Part shown: piece after piece, positions 26,806-34,959 of the stretch
Position numbering within the stretch: position 1 is the stretch's first letter
Layout: each line of letters starts with the position of its first letter
Assembly (NCBI GenBank): GCA_910588795.1
Contig: CAJURI010000006.1
Coordinates: 1 to 59,693 of the forward strand
Reading direction: 5' to 3'
Source: an uncultured Duncaniella sp.
GTDB lineage: Bacteria; Bacteroidota; Bacteroidia; Bacteroidales; Muribaculaceae
Length of the DNA stretch: 59,693 bases
Translations under genes and position numbers: made by a program
Notes under the pieces: model-generated
Told to the model about the DNA's origin: nothing
Databases searched by the model: none
The model's input: the letters and a program-made list of their open reading frames with translations, nothing else

Positions 26806-27552
26806 ATGCAACCGCTGTTTTCGATCATAACAGTCACATATAATGCCGAGCGTGTGCTTCCTGCGACATTGAAAAGTGTTAAGGAGCAAAGCTGTCGCCT
26901 ATATGAACTGATTATTATAGACGGTGAATCGTCTGACTCGACTGTTGAAATCGCCAAAAAAGCGGATATTCCAAATTCTGAGATAGTTTCAGAAAAAGAT
27001 CGTGGTATCTACGACGCGATGAACAAAGGTCTTGGACTCGCGCATGGAGACTATGTAATTTTTTTGAACGCCGGCGACACATTCCATTCCGATACGACTC
27101 TCGAGCATCTTGCAGATGCTATCATGGACAATGATTATCCCGGCATCGTATATGGACAGACCGATATTGTTGACATTGACCGAAATCGCATTGGAGACCG
27201 GCATCTGCTTGCCCCGGAAATACTGACTCTTGAAAGCTTTAAGGATGGTATGCTCGTGTGTCATCAAGCATTTTGCGCTTTAAGAAAAATCACGAGCAAT
27301 TATGACATGCGATACAGATATTCCGCTGATTATGAGTGGTGTATAAAGTGTCTGCAAAGGTCTCACCGTAACTATTATATGAATGAGACCATTATCGATT
27401 TCCTGCAAGGAGGCATGAGCACACAGAACCATTTTGCCTCATTGACTGAGAGATTCAACATAATGTCTCACTATTATGGATTCTTCCCTACCCTTGTGAC
27501 ACATATTAAAAAGGTTATATCGCATATCATCAAGAGTATAAAGACAAGATAG
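26806..27552 (+). CDS. GT2-family glycosyltransferase
   Basis: 248 residues, soluble GT-A fold similar to WcaA/WcaE-type enzymes of surface polysaccharide synthesis. It opens PLFSIITVTYNAERVLPATLKSV and continues ELIIIDGESSDSTVEIAKKA, SEKDRGIYDAMNKGLGLAHGDYVIFLNAGD (the acidic metal motif reads NAGD) and YSADYEWCIKCL. A single-gene unit with its own promoter, ending 4 bases before the convergent ruvC gene. Donor and acceptor sugars are unknown. Confidence 0.9.
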   Translation: MQPLFSIITVTYNAERVLPATLKSVKEQSCRLYELIIIDGESSDSTVEIAKKADIPNSEIVSEKDRGIYDAMNKGLGLAHGDYVIFLNAGDTFHSDTTLEHLADAIMDNDYPGIVYGQTDIVDIDRNRIGDRHLLAPEILTLESFKDGMLVCHQAFCALRKITSNYDMRYRYSADYEWCIKCLQRSHRNYYMNETIIDFLQGGMSTQNHFASLTERFNIMSHYYGFFPTLVTHIKKVISHIIKSIKTR

Positions 27553-27556
27553 ACCT

Positions 27557-28129
27557 CTAAAGTTTCACTTTATCAGGATTTTTTGCAATATAATCCTTCC
27601 AGTTTTTAGGTCCTGCAGTTGCAAGCGGCTTAGAGGATTCATAATAATGACACAGAGCGGCTGCAAGTCCATCGGTCGCATCAAGTTCAAGGTCCTCAAG
27701 CTGAGATTGTGATATAGGCAAAATCCTTTTCAACATTTCTCTGACCTGCTCTTTTGATGCGGCACCGTTTCCGGTGATAGCCATTTTTATTTTCCTCGGC
27801 TCATATTCAACAATAGGAATGTCCCGCGACAAAGCTGCAGCCATTGCCACTCCTTGAGCTCTGCCAAGTTTAAGCATTGACTGTACATTCTTCCCGAAGA
27901 ATGGAGCTTCGATAGCCATTTCATCTGGCAAATACTGCTCAACAAGTCCTAAAACTCTTTCATAAATTCTGCGCAGTCTCAGATAATGACTTTCAAATTT
28001 ATTTAATTTGATTGCTCCCAATGCCACGAGCATGGGATTCTTGCCCTTGATTCCAAGAATCCCATAGCCCATAACATTGGTGCCTGGATCAATTCCAATT
28101 ATAATTTTATCAAAACCTTTGTAGTCCAT
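27557..28129 (-). CDS. ruvC: Holliday junction resolvase RuvC
   Basis: 190 residues. Endonuclease that resolves four-way recombination junctions together with RuvAB. Catalytic acids sit in IIGIDPGTNVMGYGIL (Asp14), MAIEAPFFGKNVQS (Glu74) and LELDATDGLAAALCHYY (C-terminal acidic pair). Intact. Its ATG shares a base with the upstream DUF4286 stop (TAATG), a coupled arrangement, and the chain runs on from cstA. Confidence 0.96.
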   Translation of the reverse strand: MDYKGFDKIIIGIDPGTNVMGYGILGIKGKNPMLVALGAIKLNKFESHYLRLRRIYERVLGLVEQYLPDEMAIEAPFFGKNVQSMLKLGRAQGVAMAAALSRDIPIVEYEPRKIKMAITGNGAASKEQVREMLKRILPISQSQLEDLELDATDGLAAALCHYYESSKPLATAGPKNWKDYIAKNPDKVKL

Positions 28130-28437
28130 TACGGATTGATTGTCTCCATATATGTGGTGAAAAACAGCACCTTATCCCCAAAAAGCTTTGATAGTTCCCC
28201 GCGCAGATCCGCGGCATGGTTGTCATGCCACAATTCTGCGATCTCTTTGTTGTCGGCACTCAACTGCACGGCATAACCAGACATACCTTCTTGAGTATCA
28301 GTCAGTATCTTTGCCAACATCGGTCTTTCAAGGCCTCCGATATTGATTGCCGACGGGAAATATATTTCCGAAACCCACTTGCGAAAATCCGCATCAATAG
28401 ATTCGTGAATGTAATATGTGGTATTGAGTATTATCAT
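28129..28437 (-). CDS. DUF4286 family protein
   Basis: 102 residues, no signal peptide. Belongs to DUF4286, a small ferredoxin-like (dimeric alpha/beta barrel) family of unknown function, often next to ruvC in Bacteroidota. Typical pieces are MIILNTTYYIHESIDADFRKWVSEIYFP and the closing LFGDKVLFFTTYMETI. It overlaps cstA by 4 bases and ruvC by 1 base, so it is translationally coupled to both. Confidence 0.85.
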   Translation of the reverse strand: MIILNTTYYIHESIDADFRKWVSEIYFPSAINIGGLERPMLAKILTDTQEGMSGYAVQLSADNKEIAELWHDNHAADLRGELSKLFGDKVLFFTTYMETINP

Positions 28438-29852
28438 CCTATCTTTTTATGAGCCTTTTTATACGAAAGGAATGTTATCACAGCAGTCAGAATAATTCCA
28501 AGCGGAGCAGAAATTGACTTGTCGGTTATTCCCATAAACTGAGGCGAAAGGAATACAAAATAGGAAACTATGAACGTCATGACTATTGCCGGGACCATAG
28601 CTACCCAATAATTCTTACCTTTGCGGACCAGCCATACATATATTGTCCAGAGTGTGAATACCGCGAGTGTTTGATTCGCCCAGGCAAAATACCTCCATAC
28701 AACGCCAAATTCTACCAGCGTTATCCCGAATCCGATGATGAACAGCGGTATGCATACAATAAGACGGTTGACTATGGGTCGCTGATCATAGTTGAATATG
28801 TCGGCGATAATAAGTCTGGCTCCGCGGAAAGCAGTGTCACCTGATGTTATAGGAGCTGCGACAACTCCGAGGAGAGCAAGTATGGCCCCTATTTTGCCAA
28901 GTGTGGTATTGGATATCACATCGACTGCCCAGGCTGCATTATTGCCATGCTCTGCAAGTTGTTCACCCAGTTCTGTCGGGCCATGGAAAAATGCCATAGC
29001 GATTGCAGCCCATATCAGGGCAATTATGCCCTCTGATATCATGGAACCATAGAATACGGACTTACATTTCTTCTCGCTGGTCACGCACCGAGCCATAAGC
29101 GGAGACTGTGTGGCATGAAAACCGGATATGGCTCCACAGGCAATTGTGATAAACAATGTAGGTATGATAGGCAATTTTTCCGGATCCTGCTGAAAGTTAT
29201 GCAGTGTGGTAAGTTCCGGTATCTCATATTCTCCTAAAAGCAGCACACCGAGCAATCCGGCCGCCATAGCTACTAAAGCGACACCAAACACCGGATATAT
29301 TTTCCCGATAACCTTATCGACAGGAAGCAATGTGGCGATGACATAGTATATGAGTATTATATATACCCAAACTTGCTGCGACAATCCACTCATCATCGTG
29401 GATAGCAACTGGGCGGGACTCAGTATAAAGACTGCACCGACAAGAACCAGCAATGCGATTGAAAATACTCTTACCACTGCACGCACACCAGTGCCAAGGT
29501 ACTCCCCTATGACTTCCGGAAGGCTTTTGCCATCCTGTCGAAGTATAAGCATCCCGGACAGATAGTCATGCATAGCTCCGAAAAATATACATCCCAGCGT
29601 GATCCACAGAAATGCCACCGGGCCAAAACAAGCTCCAAGTATAGCTCCGAATATAGGACCAGTACCGGCAATGTTGAGCAACTGGATAAGAAATACTCTC
29701 CAGCGTGGAAGTTTCATATAGTCCACTCCATCTTCAAGGCGTATAGCCGGAGTCACGTTTGAATCATCAGCGTCTGCGAGGCGTTCAAGATAGCTTCCAT
29801 ACGTAAAATATGCAAGAATCAGAAGAGACAGACAGATTATAAATGTTACCAT
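28434..29852 (-). CDS. cstA: Carbon starvation protein CstA family transporter
   Basis: 472-residue inner-membrane protein with at least a dozen hydrophobic segments, shorter than E. coli CstA (about 700) but normal for the Bacteroidota form. Family landmarks: GPIFGAILGACFGPVAFLWITLGCIFFGAMHDYLSGM near 62-98, AGAISGFHATQSPLMAR-like segment (CGAISGFHATQSPLMARC) near 237-254, and APITSGDTAFRGARLIIAD near 337-355. Members move peptides or pyruvate; the substrate here is undetermined. Overlaps DUF4286 by 4 bases. Confidence 0.93.
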   Translation of the reverse strand: MVTFIICLSLLILAYFTYGSYLERLADADDSNVTPAIRLEDGVDYMKLPRWRVFLIQLLNIAGTGPIFGAILGACFGPVAFLWITLGCIFFGAMHDYLSGMLILRQDGKSLPEVIGEYLGTGVRAVVRVFSIALLVLVGAVFILSPAQLLSTMMSGLSQQVWVYIILIYYVIATLLPVDKVIGKIYPVFGVALVAMAAGLLGVLLLGEYEIPELTTLHNFQQDPEKLPIIPTLFITIACGAISGFHATQSPLMARCVTSEKKCKSVFYGSMISEGIIALIWAAIAMAFFHGPTELGEQLAEHGNNAAWAVDVISNTTLGKIGAILALLGVVAAPITSGDTAFRGARLIIADIFNYDQRPIVNRLIVCIPLFIIGFGITLVEFGVVWRYFAWANQTLAVFTLWTIYVWLVRKGKNYWVAMVPAIVMTFIVSYFVFLSPQFMGITDKSISAPLGIILTAVITFLSYKKAHKKIG

Positions 29853-29879
29853 TATTTTATTGTGTTTGATTTCATGTTG

Positions 29880-30824
29880 CTACTCGAAATACCATGGATG
29901 ATCAATTATCTGGACAATCCCCTCCGAAGGTATTTTACCGTCGATTCTCGACGCGCCACGATATATTCTTGCGGAGAAGTCAGGATCGTCATCACGCATG
30001 TAATTATTTTTAACACGTCCTGATGAATGAATATATTTCCCATTGGAATCATATAATGCCACATGAGATATTCTCCCCTCAGGAGTGGAACTGAAGAACA
30101 ATAGATCAGCGGGCCTGAGCATTGCAGTATCCTCGGGCTCGATACGTTGTCCTATGTTGATCTGCTGGCGGGCATCCCTCAAAGTAAGTATTCCGTTCCC
30201 ATAATAAGCCACACGAACAAGCCCGGAACAGTCGACAGCCTTTGTCGAGCAAGCACCCCATAAATATGGCGTGCCAAATAGATGGTAGCATCTGTCAAGG
30301 ATGCCTTGTGCATCAAACCTCTGCGCAGCCCATATCTCAATGGGATCCACATATTCGGTCTCGACCCAGCCGCTGCGTCCGTCAGGTAGTGTGACATGGC
30401 TGAACCGCCCCCTACCCTTTATTCCACTCACTATGGAGCCGTTTACGAGTTCGCTTACAATATTCCGGCATGATGCATCTGCAGTGTCACATATGACCTT
30501 TATTTCTGACATAGATGTGACCGCAAGGCGTGGAGAGCGTCTCCAGGCTTTCATATCCGCGTCATTTAGTTTTATGACGCTTGACACATTCATGTATCCT
30601 GTATATCCGTCGGGGCCTTCGAGTTTAAGCCATTCACCATCGTTGTCCTCAAGCACCAGCATAGGTGTACCCATAATAGCTTGAGAAGACATTTCTGATG
30701 CGTGGCTGGCCTCCTCTCTTATGCATGCGACAGGAATGTTGACAAGTATCCAGTCAGAAGGAACCTGTTGAGCACACACTGAAAGCGACACACATAGAAT
30801 CAATAGAAGCAGATAGTTCTTCAT
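29880..30824 (-). CDS. Exported NlpC/P60 peptidase with SH3 domains
   Basis: 314 residues with signal peptide MKNYLLLLILCVSLSVCAQ. Two bacterial SH3-like domains (about 25-90 and 100-165) precede the NlpC/P60 cysteine peptidase (about 170-285). Active-site Cys199 is in KAVDCSGLVRVAYYGNG, His254 in GRISHVALYDS, and His266 follows in KYIHSSG. Such enzymes cut gamma-D-Glu to diamino-acid bonds in stem peptides, the reaction of Bacteroides dipeptidyl-peptidase VI-like proteins, so this likely belongs to the same wall-turnover physiology as the 2.9-12.8 kb cluster. Downstream of tatD by 17 bases. Confidence 0.9.
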   Translation of the reverse strand: MKNYLLLLILCVSLSVCAQQVPSDWILVNIPVACIREEASHASEMSSQAIMGTPMLVLEDNDGEWLKLEGPDGYTGYMNVSSVIKLNDADMKAWRRSPRLAVTSMSEIKVICDTADASCRNIVSELVNGSIVSGIKGRGRFSHVTLPDGRSGWVETEYVDPIEIWAAQRFDAQGILDRCYHLFGTPYLWGACSTKAVDCSGLVRVAYYGNGILTLRDARQQINIGQRIEPEDTAMLRPADLLFFSSTPEGRISHVALYDSNGKYIHSSGRVKNNYMRDDDPDFSARIYRGASRIDGKIPSEGIVQIIDHPWYFE

Positions 30825-30841
30825 TTCATTTAAACGGTTAC

Positions 30842-31624
30842 TTACAAAAATGAATGTTTATTCAAGAACAAATTATCCGCATTGAATGTGGTGGCCTCAG
30901 CTATCTGACTCACAGAACTGCCCAGAGATTCAGCAACGACATTTGCAGTATATACAAGATAGGAACTCTCATTACGTTTCCCTCGATTCGGGACAGGTGC
31001 GAGATAAGGCGAATCAGTCTCTAACAGTATTCTGTCAAGGCCTATTGACGGAAGTACGGTGCGGAGTTTCGAGTTTTTAAATGTAACTATTCCGTTGATA
31101 CCGAAATAATAATCTCCGGTTTTTCTGATTTTATCCACGTCTTCTATGGAGCCTCCGAAACTGTGGAATACGCCGCGAATCTTTCCTTTATATCCCTCAA
31201 GGACTTCTATTACCTTGTCAAGTCCCTCCCGGCAATGAATTATTATGGGAAGATCTCTTTCTACAGCTATATTGACCTGCATGTCAAAAGCTTCCAATTG
31301 CTCCTTTTCAAAAGATCTGTCCCAATAGAGGTCAATTCCGATTTCACCGACCGCCGCATATTCATTGCTGTCAAATTCTTTGACAATACTGCTTATGTCA
31401 TGTTTCCAATCAGCACCAACCTCTGTGGGATGCAGCCCCATTGCCATAAATGTGTTTTCAGGAAACATGTTGTGCAAGGATTTCATGGGATCTACAGTTC
31501 CGCAGTCGACATTTGGAAACAACATGCGTGAAACGCCGGCATTTATCGCTCTTTTCACAGCCTCAGCCCCTCCGTCCTCATATTCCGGAAGATACAGATG
31601 TGTATGAGAGTCAAAGAAAATCAT
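30842..31624 (-). CDS. tatD: TatD-family metal-dependent hydrolase
   Basis: 260 residues. Amidohydrolase-fold phosphodiesterase/deoxyribonuclease of the TatD family. Metal ligands are visible in FFDSHTHLY (HxH), GEIGIDLYWDRS (Glu), IIHCREGLDKV (His), VFHSFGGS (His) and LLETDSPYLAPVPNRGKRNESS (Asp). The ATG overlaps the stop of the prenyl synthetase gene by 4 bases. The TatD/YcfH/YjjV choice within the family cannot be settled. Confidence 0.92.
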   Translation of the reverse strand: MIFFDSHTHLYLPEYEDGGAEAVKRAINAGVSRMLFPNVDCGTVDPMKSLHNMFPENTFMAMGLHPTEVGADWKHDISSIVKEFDSNEYAAVGEIGIDLYWDRSFEKEQLEAFDMQVNIAVERDLPIIIHCREGLDKVIEVLEGYKGKIRGVFHSFGGSIEDVDKIRKTGDYYFGINGIVTFKNSKLRTVLPSIGLDRILLETDSPYLAPVPNRGKRNESSYLVYTANVVAESLGSSVSQIAEATTFNADNLFLNKHSFL

Positions 31625-32583
31625 TTGTCTCTTGTCGCTGATTTTAGTGCGATATCCATAAAGAATGAACGTGCTTCTGGCGAAAGTTCCATATGGTCAA
31701 GACATTTTATCGCAGTATCGATATAAGCACTTATCAGTTCATGGGCACGTTGGGGCAGATCAAGCTCATCGTATATGGATCTTACAGCCTTTATCTTCTC
31801 ATCAGGATCTGTAGCTGGTCCAAGCAATGACCTTATCTTGCCTGACTTGTCCTCGTTCATAGCCATGATCAGAAGCCATGTTTTCTTGTCGTTAAGAATA
31901 TCTCCTCCTATAGCCTTACCGAAAGTTTCAGGGTTTCCGTATGTGTCGAGATAGTCATCCTGAAGTTGGAAAGCCAGTCCGAGATTGACTCCATAATCAA
32001 AGAACCGGACCTGAGTCTCAAATGGCGCATCTGCCATAAGAGCTCCCATGCCGCAGGAACAGCCAAGAAGTACGGAGGTTTTCAGACGGATCATTTCCAT
32101 ATATTCATCGACAGTGACATCCGTCCGCTTCTCAAAATCCATATCATATTGCTGCCCCTCATAGATATTCATTGCTGTACCGTTGAACAGTTCGAGTGCC
32201 TGTGGAAGATGATCGCCGCATTTCACAGCCAAAAGCATCCCCGCAGTTGTCAGCATTGCATCCCCGGACAGAATAGCCGTTTCTTCATTCCATTTCACAT
32301 GGACCGTGGGACGTCCGCGGCGCACATCAGCCTTGTCCATTACATCATCATGGAGGAGAGTGAAGTTATGGAACATTTCAATTGCAATTGCCTGATGAAT
32401 GGCTGATTTCGGATCCTTCCCCATGGCTTCACATGCTGCAAGGGTCAGGACCGGACGCAGCCGCTTGCCACCGCAATTGAGCGCGTAGCGTATGGGGTCA
32501 TAAAGACCGGATGGCTGTGCCGGTAATCTCAAGTTGGATATGGCATCCTTGACTATCTGAAGATATTCATTGTAATCTCTCAT
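31621..32583 (-). CDS. Polyprenyl (farnesyl/geranylgeranyl) diphosphate synthase
   Basis: 320 residues. Condenses isopentenyl diphosphate with allylic diphosphates. The first aspartate-rich motif is LLHDDVMDKADVRRGRPTVH, the second LAFQLQDDYLDTYG, followed by GGDILNDKKTWL; CGGKRLRPVLTLAACEA is the N-terminal Arg-containing substrate site. Chain length is uncertain. The two residues before the first DDxxD are Leu-His rather than aromatic, so a C15-C20 or longer product is possible. Coupled to tatD by a 4-base overlap and 60+ bases downstream of rnr. Confidence 0.92.
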   Translation of the reverse strand: MRDYNEYLQIVKDAISNLRLPAQPSGLYDPIRYALNCGGKRLRPVLTLAACEAMGKDPKSAIHQAIAIEMFHNFTLLHDDVMDKADVRRGRPTVHVKWNEETAILSGDAMLTTAGMLLAVKCGDHLPQALELFNGTAMNIYEGQQYDMDFEKRTDVTVDEYMEMIRLKTSVLLGCSCGMGALMADAPFETQVRFFDYGVNLGLAFQLQDDYLDTYGNPETFGKAIGGDILNDKKTWLLIMAMNEDKSGKIRSLLGPATDPDEKIKAVRSIYDELDLPQRAHELISAYIDTAIKCLDHMELSPEARSFFMDIALKSATRDK

Positions 32584-32642
32584 AGCAATGTGATTGTAAT
32601 GGTAATATAGGACTGGCTCTGACTTTAGGTAGACTTTACGGA

Positions 32643-34886
32643 CTATTTGCGGCGGCGTTTTTTCTTACCGTGAGATTTGTCTGCCAAAATTTCCTTTGCA
32701 GACGCATTCCTGCCCATATAATCCTCCCCTTTGGCTACTGAATTGCTCTCATCAACAAGCACAAAGTCAAGTTGTTTCTTTTCAAGATCGGCACGCGCGA
32801 CTTTGATATCCACGCTGTCACCCAGCCTGTACCTATGATTATGACGCCGGCCGATCAGACAGTGGTTCTTCTCGTCAAAGTCATAATAGTCATCAGCCAG
32901 ATCTCGCATCGGTATCAAGCCTTCGCAAAGATTCTCGTTAAGTTCTACATACAATCCCCATTCCGTGACCCCGGAGATTATTCCTGAATAAGACTCTCCA
33001 AGATGGGATTGCATATATTCGACCTGTTTATACTTGATGGATGCGCGTTCAGCGTTTGCGGCCAGCTGCTCCATTTCGCTTGAATGCTTGCACTGCTCTT
33101 CAAGTTTCTGCACAATCACACTACGGCCTCCGGCAAGATAACGTTCCAACAGTCGGTGAACCATCATGTCGGGATATCGGCGTATCGGTGATGTGAAATG
33201 GGTATAATAATCGAAGCCTAATCCGTAATGGCCTATATTATCGGTCGAATATACGGCTTTTGCCATTGATCGGATTGCGAGAGTTGCAAGATAGTTCTCT
33301 TCCCCTTTTCCCTTTACTTCGGAAAGCATCCGATTGATAGACCTGTTGATTTCTCTCGGTGTTCCTGATGATTTCACTTTGTAGCCGAAGCTGCGTGCTA
33401 TTGCTGCAAAATCCGCAAGACGTTGTGCATCCGGGACATCGTGGATACGATACACGAATGCCTTCGGCTTTTTCTTATCTTTGGGCTTGCCTACATACGT
33501 CGCAACGGTCTTATTGGCAAGCAACATGAACTCCTCAATGAGTTTGTTGGCATCTTTTGACACCTTAAAGTAGACACCTAAAGGCGTGCCGTCAGGTGAT
33601 ATGTCGAACTTAACTTCAGCACGGTCGAAATCGACGGATCCCTCTTCATAACGCGCCTTCCTAAGCTGTTTTGCCATTGAGTCAAGGGCAAGGATGGCAT
33701 CCACGCAATCGCCCATTCCTGTCTCGATGACGCTTTGGGCCTCCTCATAGCTGAACCGCCGGTTGGATTTGATTACAGTTCTTGCAATCATTGAATTGTA
33801 AACTCGCGCCTGAGAGTCCATTTCAAAGATGACAGAAAATGCAAGTTTCTCTTCATCAGGGCGCAGAGAACATATGCCGTTACACAAATGCTCGGGGAGC
33901 ATTGGCACCACACGATCTACAAGATATACTGAAGTCGCTCTTTTCTGGGCCTCCTTGTCGATTATCCCGTCAGGCTTCACATAATGGGTCACATCCGCTA
34001 TATGAACACCGACTTCATAGTGTCCGTTAGACAACACTCTGAATGACAACGCATCATCAAAATCCTTGGCATCGGCCGGATCAATAGTGAATGTTAGTAC
34101 GTCACGCATGTCAATACGCTTGGCAACTTCCTCATCAGTGATGCCTGCATCAATTTTGTCGGCAGCCTTCTCAACAGCTGACGGATACTTGTACGGCAAT
34201 CCGAATTCCGCAAGTATCGCATGTATCTCGGTATTGTTTTTCCCGGCCTCTCCGAGAATGTCAACGATTTCTCCGGAGGGATTCTTGAAATCCTGTTTCC
34301 ATTCGGTGATTCTTACCACCGCTTTGTCACCGGTCTTACCCCCTTTAAGTTTGCCTTTAGGTATGAATATGTCGGTGGCAAGGAACTTGGAGTCAGTAAG
34401 CAGATATCCGAAATGACGTTCCACTTTAAGAGTCCCGATAAATGTCTGCTCTTTCTTTTCTATGATTTCAATCACTTCGGCCTCAGGCTCCGCACCACGG
34501 CGATGGGCAGCTATATTGACACGCACCTTATCGCCATTTAATGCGTGCATGGAGTTTCGCTCAGCAATCATCAGGGTCTCTCCGTCATTATCTGTGACAA
34601 CGGAATTCTTCCCATTGTTTCTGCGGACGAAAGTGCCGATTGCCTCATTGCCTCGTTGTGGCGATTTGTATTTACCCGGAGAGACTTCTATGATATCACC
34701 ATTGAAAGCCATATCGACAAGCAGCAGAGCGACATTGCGCTGCTGTGCTGCTGTAGATGCTCCGATAGCGTGCGAGACCTGCCTATAATTATAGGTATTG
34801 CTTTTCTGCTGAGATATGAACTCCTCAACCTTTTTCTTCAAGGCAGTTGCCTTGCGGGCCGAAGCATTTCCTGTTGATTTTGACAT
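32643..34886 (-). CDS. rnr: Ribonuclease R
   Basis: About 747 residues from the preferred ATG at 34886 (MSKSTGNASARKATALKKK). The in-frame ATG at 34922 lies inside the 3' arm of a hairpin and would add 12 residues unlike the family. Processive 3'-5' exoribonuclease that degrades structured RNA. Order: N-terminal winged helix and cold-shock domains (GTFVRRNNGKNSVV, FIGTLKVERHFGYLL), RNB catalytic domain with FTIDPADAKDFDDALSF (metal-binding Asp cluster) and YTHFTSPIRRYPDMMVHR, then an S1 domain (YSGIISGVTEWGLYVELNENLCEGLIPM) and a lysine-rich tail (HGKKKRRRK). Located downstream of gyrB with only the hairpin between, and no promoter match. Confidence 0.94.
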   Translation of the reverse strand: MSKSTGNASARKATALKKKVEEFISQQKSNTYNYRQVSHAIGASTAAQQRNVALLLVDMAFNGDIIEVSPGKYKSPQRGNEAIGTFVRRNNGKNSVVTDNDGETLMIAERNSMHALNGDKVRVNIAAHRRGAEPEAEVIEIIEKKEQTFIGTLKVERHFGYLLTDSKFLATDIFIPKGKLKGGKTGDKAVVRITEWKQDFKNPSGEIVDILGEAGKNNTEIHAILAEFGLPYKYPSAVEKAADKIDAGITDEEVAKRIDMRDVLTFTIDPADAKDFDDALSFRVLSNGHYEVGVHIADVTHYVKPDGIIDKEAQKRATSVYLVDRVVPMLPEHLCNGICSLRPDEEKLAFSVIFEMDSQARVYNSMIARTVIKSNRRFSYEEAQSVIETGMGDCVDAILALDSMAKQLRKARYEEGSVDFDRAEVKFDISPDGTPLGVYFKVSKDANKLIEEFMLLANKTVATYVGKPKDKKKPKAFVYRIHDVPDAQRLADFAAIARSFGYKVKSSGTPREINRSINRMLSEVKGKGEENYLATLAIRSMAKAVYSTDNIGHYGLGFDYYTHFTSPIRRYPDMMVHRLLERYLAGGRSVIVQKLEEQCKHSSEMEQLAANAERASIKYKQVEYMQSHLGESYSGIISGVTEWGLYVELNENLCEGLIPMRDLADDYYDFDEKNHCLIGRRHNHRYRLGDSVDIKVARADLEKKQLDFVLVDESNSVAKGEDYMGRNASAKEILADKSHGKKKRRRK

Positions 34887-34919
34887 ACTTGGTGATATTT
34901 GTGAATAACTAATATTGCC

Positions 34920-34953
34920 CATTCCCTATGGCATTATTATACCATAGGGAATG
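34920..34953 (-). other. Perfect 12-base inverted repeat between gyrB and rnr
   Basis: CATTCCCTATGG (34920-34931) and CCATAGGGAATG (34942-34953) form a 12-bp stem with a 10-base AT-rich loop just after the gyrB stop. No T-tract follows on the minus strand, so it is a poor intrinsic terminator. An mRNA 3'-end stabiliser or processing site is more likely. Confidence 0.6.
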
Positions 34954-34959
34954 AACACT

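Noticed and set aside
27558..27572. Bidirectional terminator between the GT2 gene and ruvC (TAAAGT/ACTTTA)
   Set aside because: Only six AT-rich pairs with a three-base loop inside the end of ruvC, with no T-tract.
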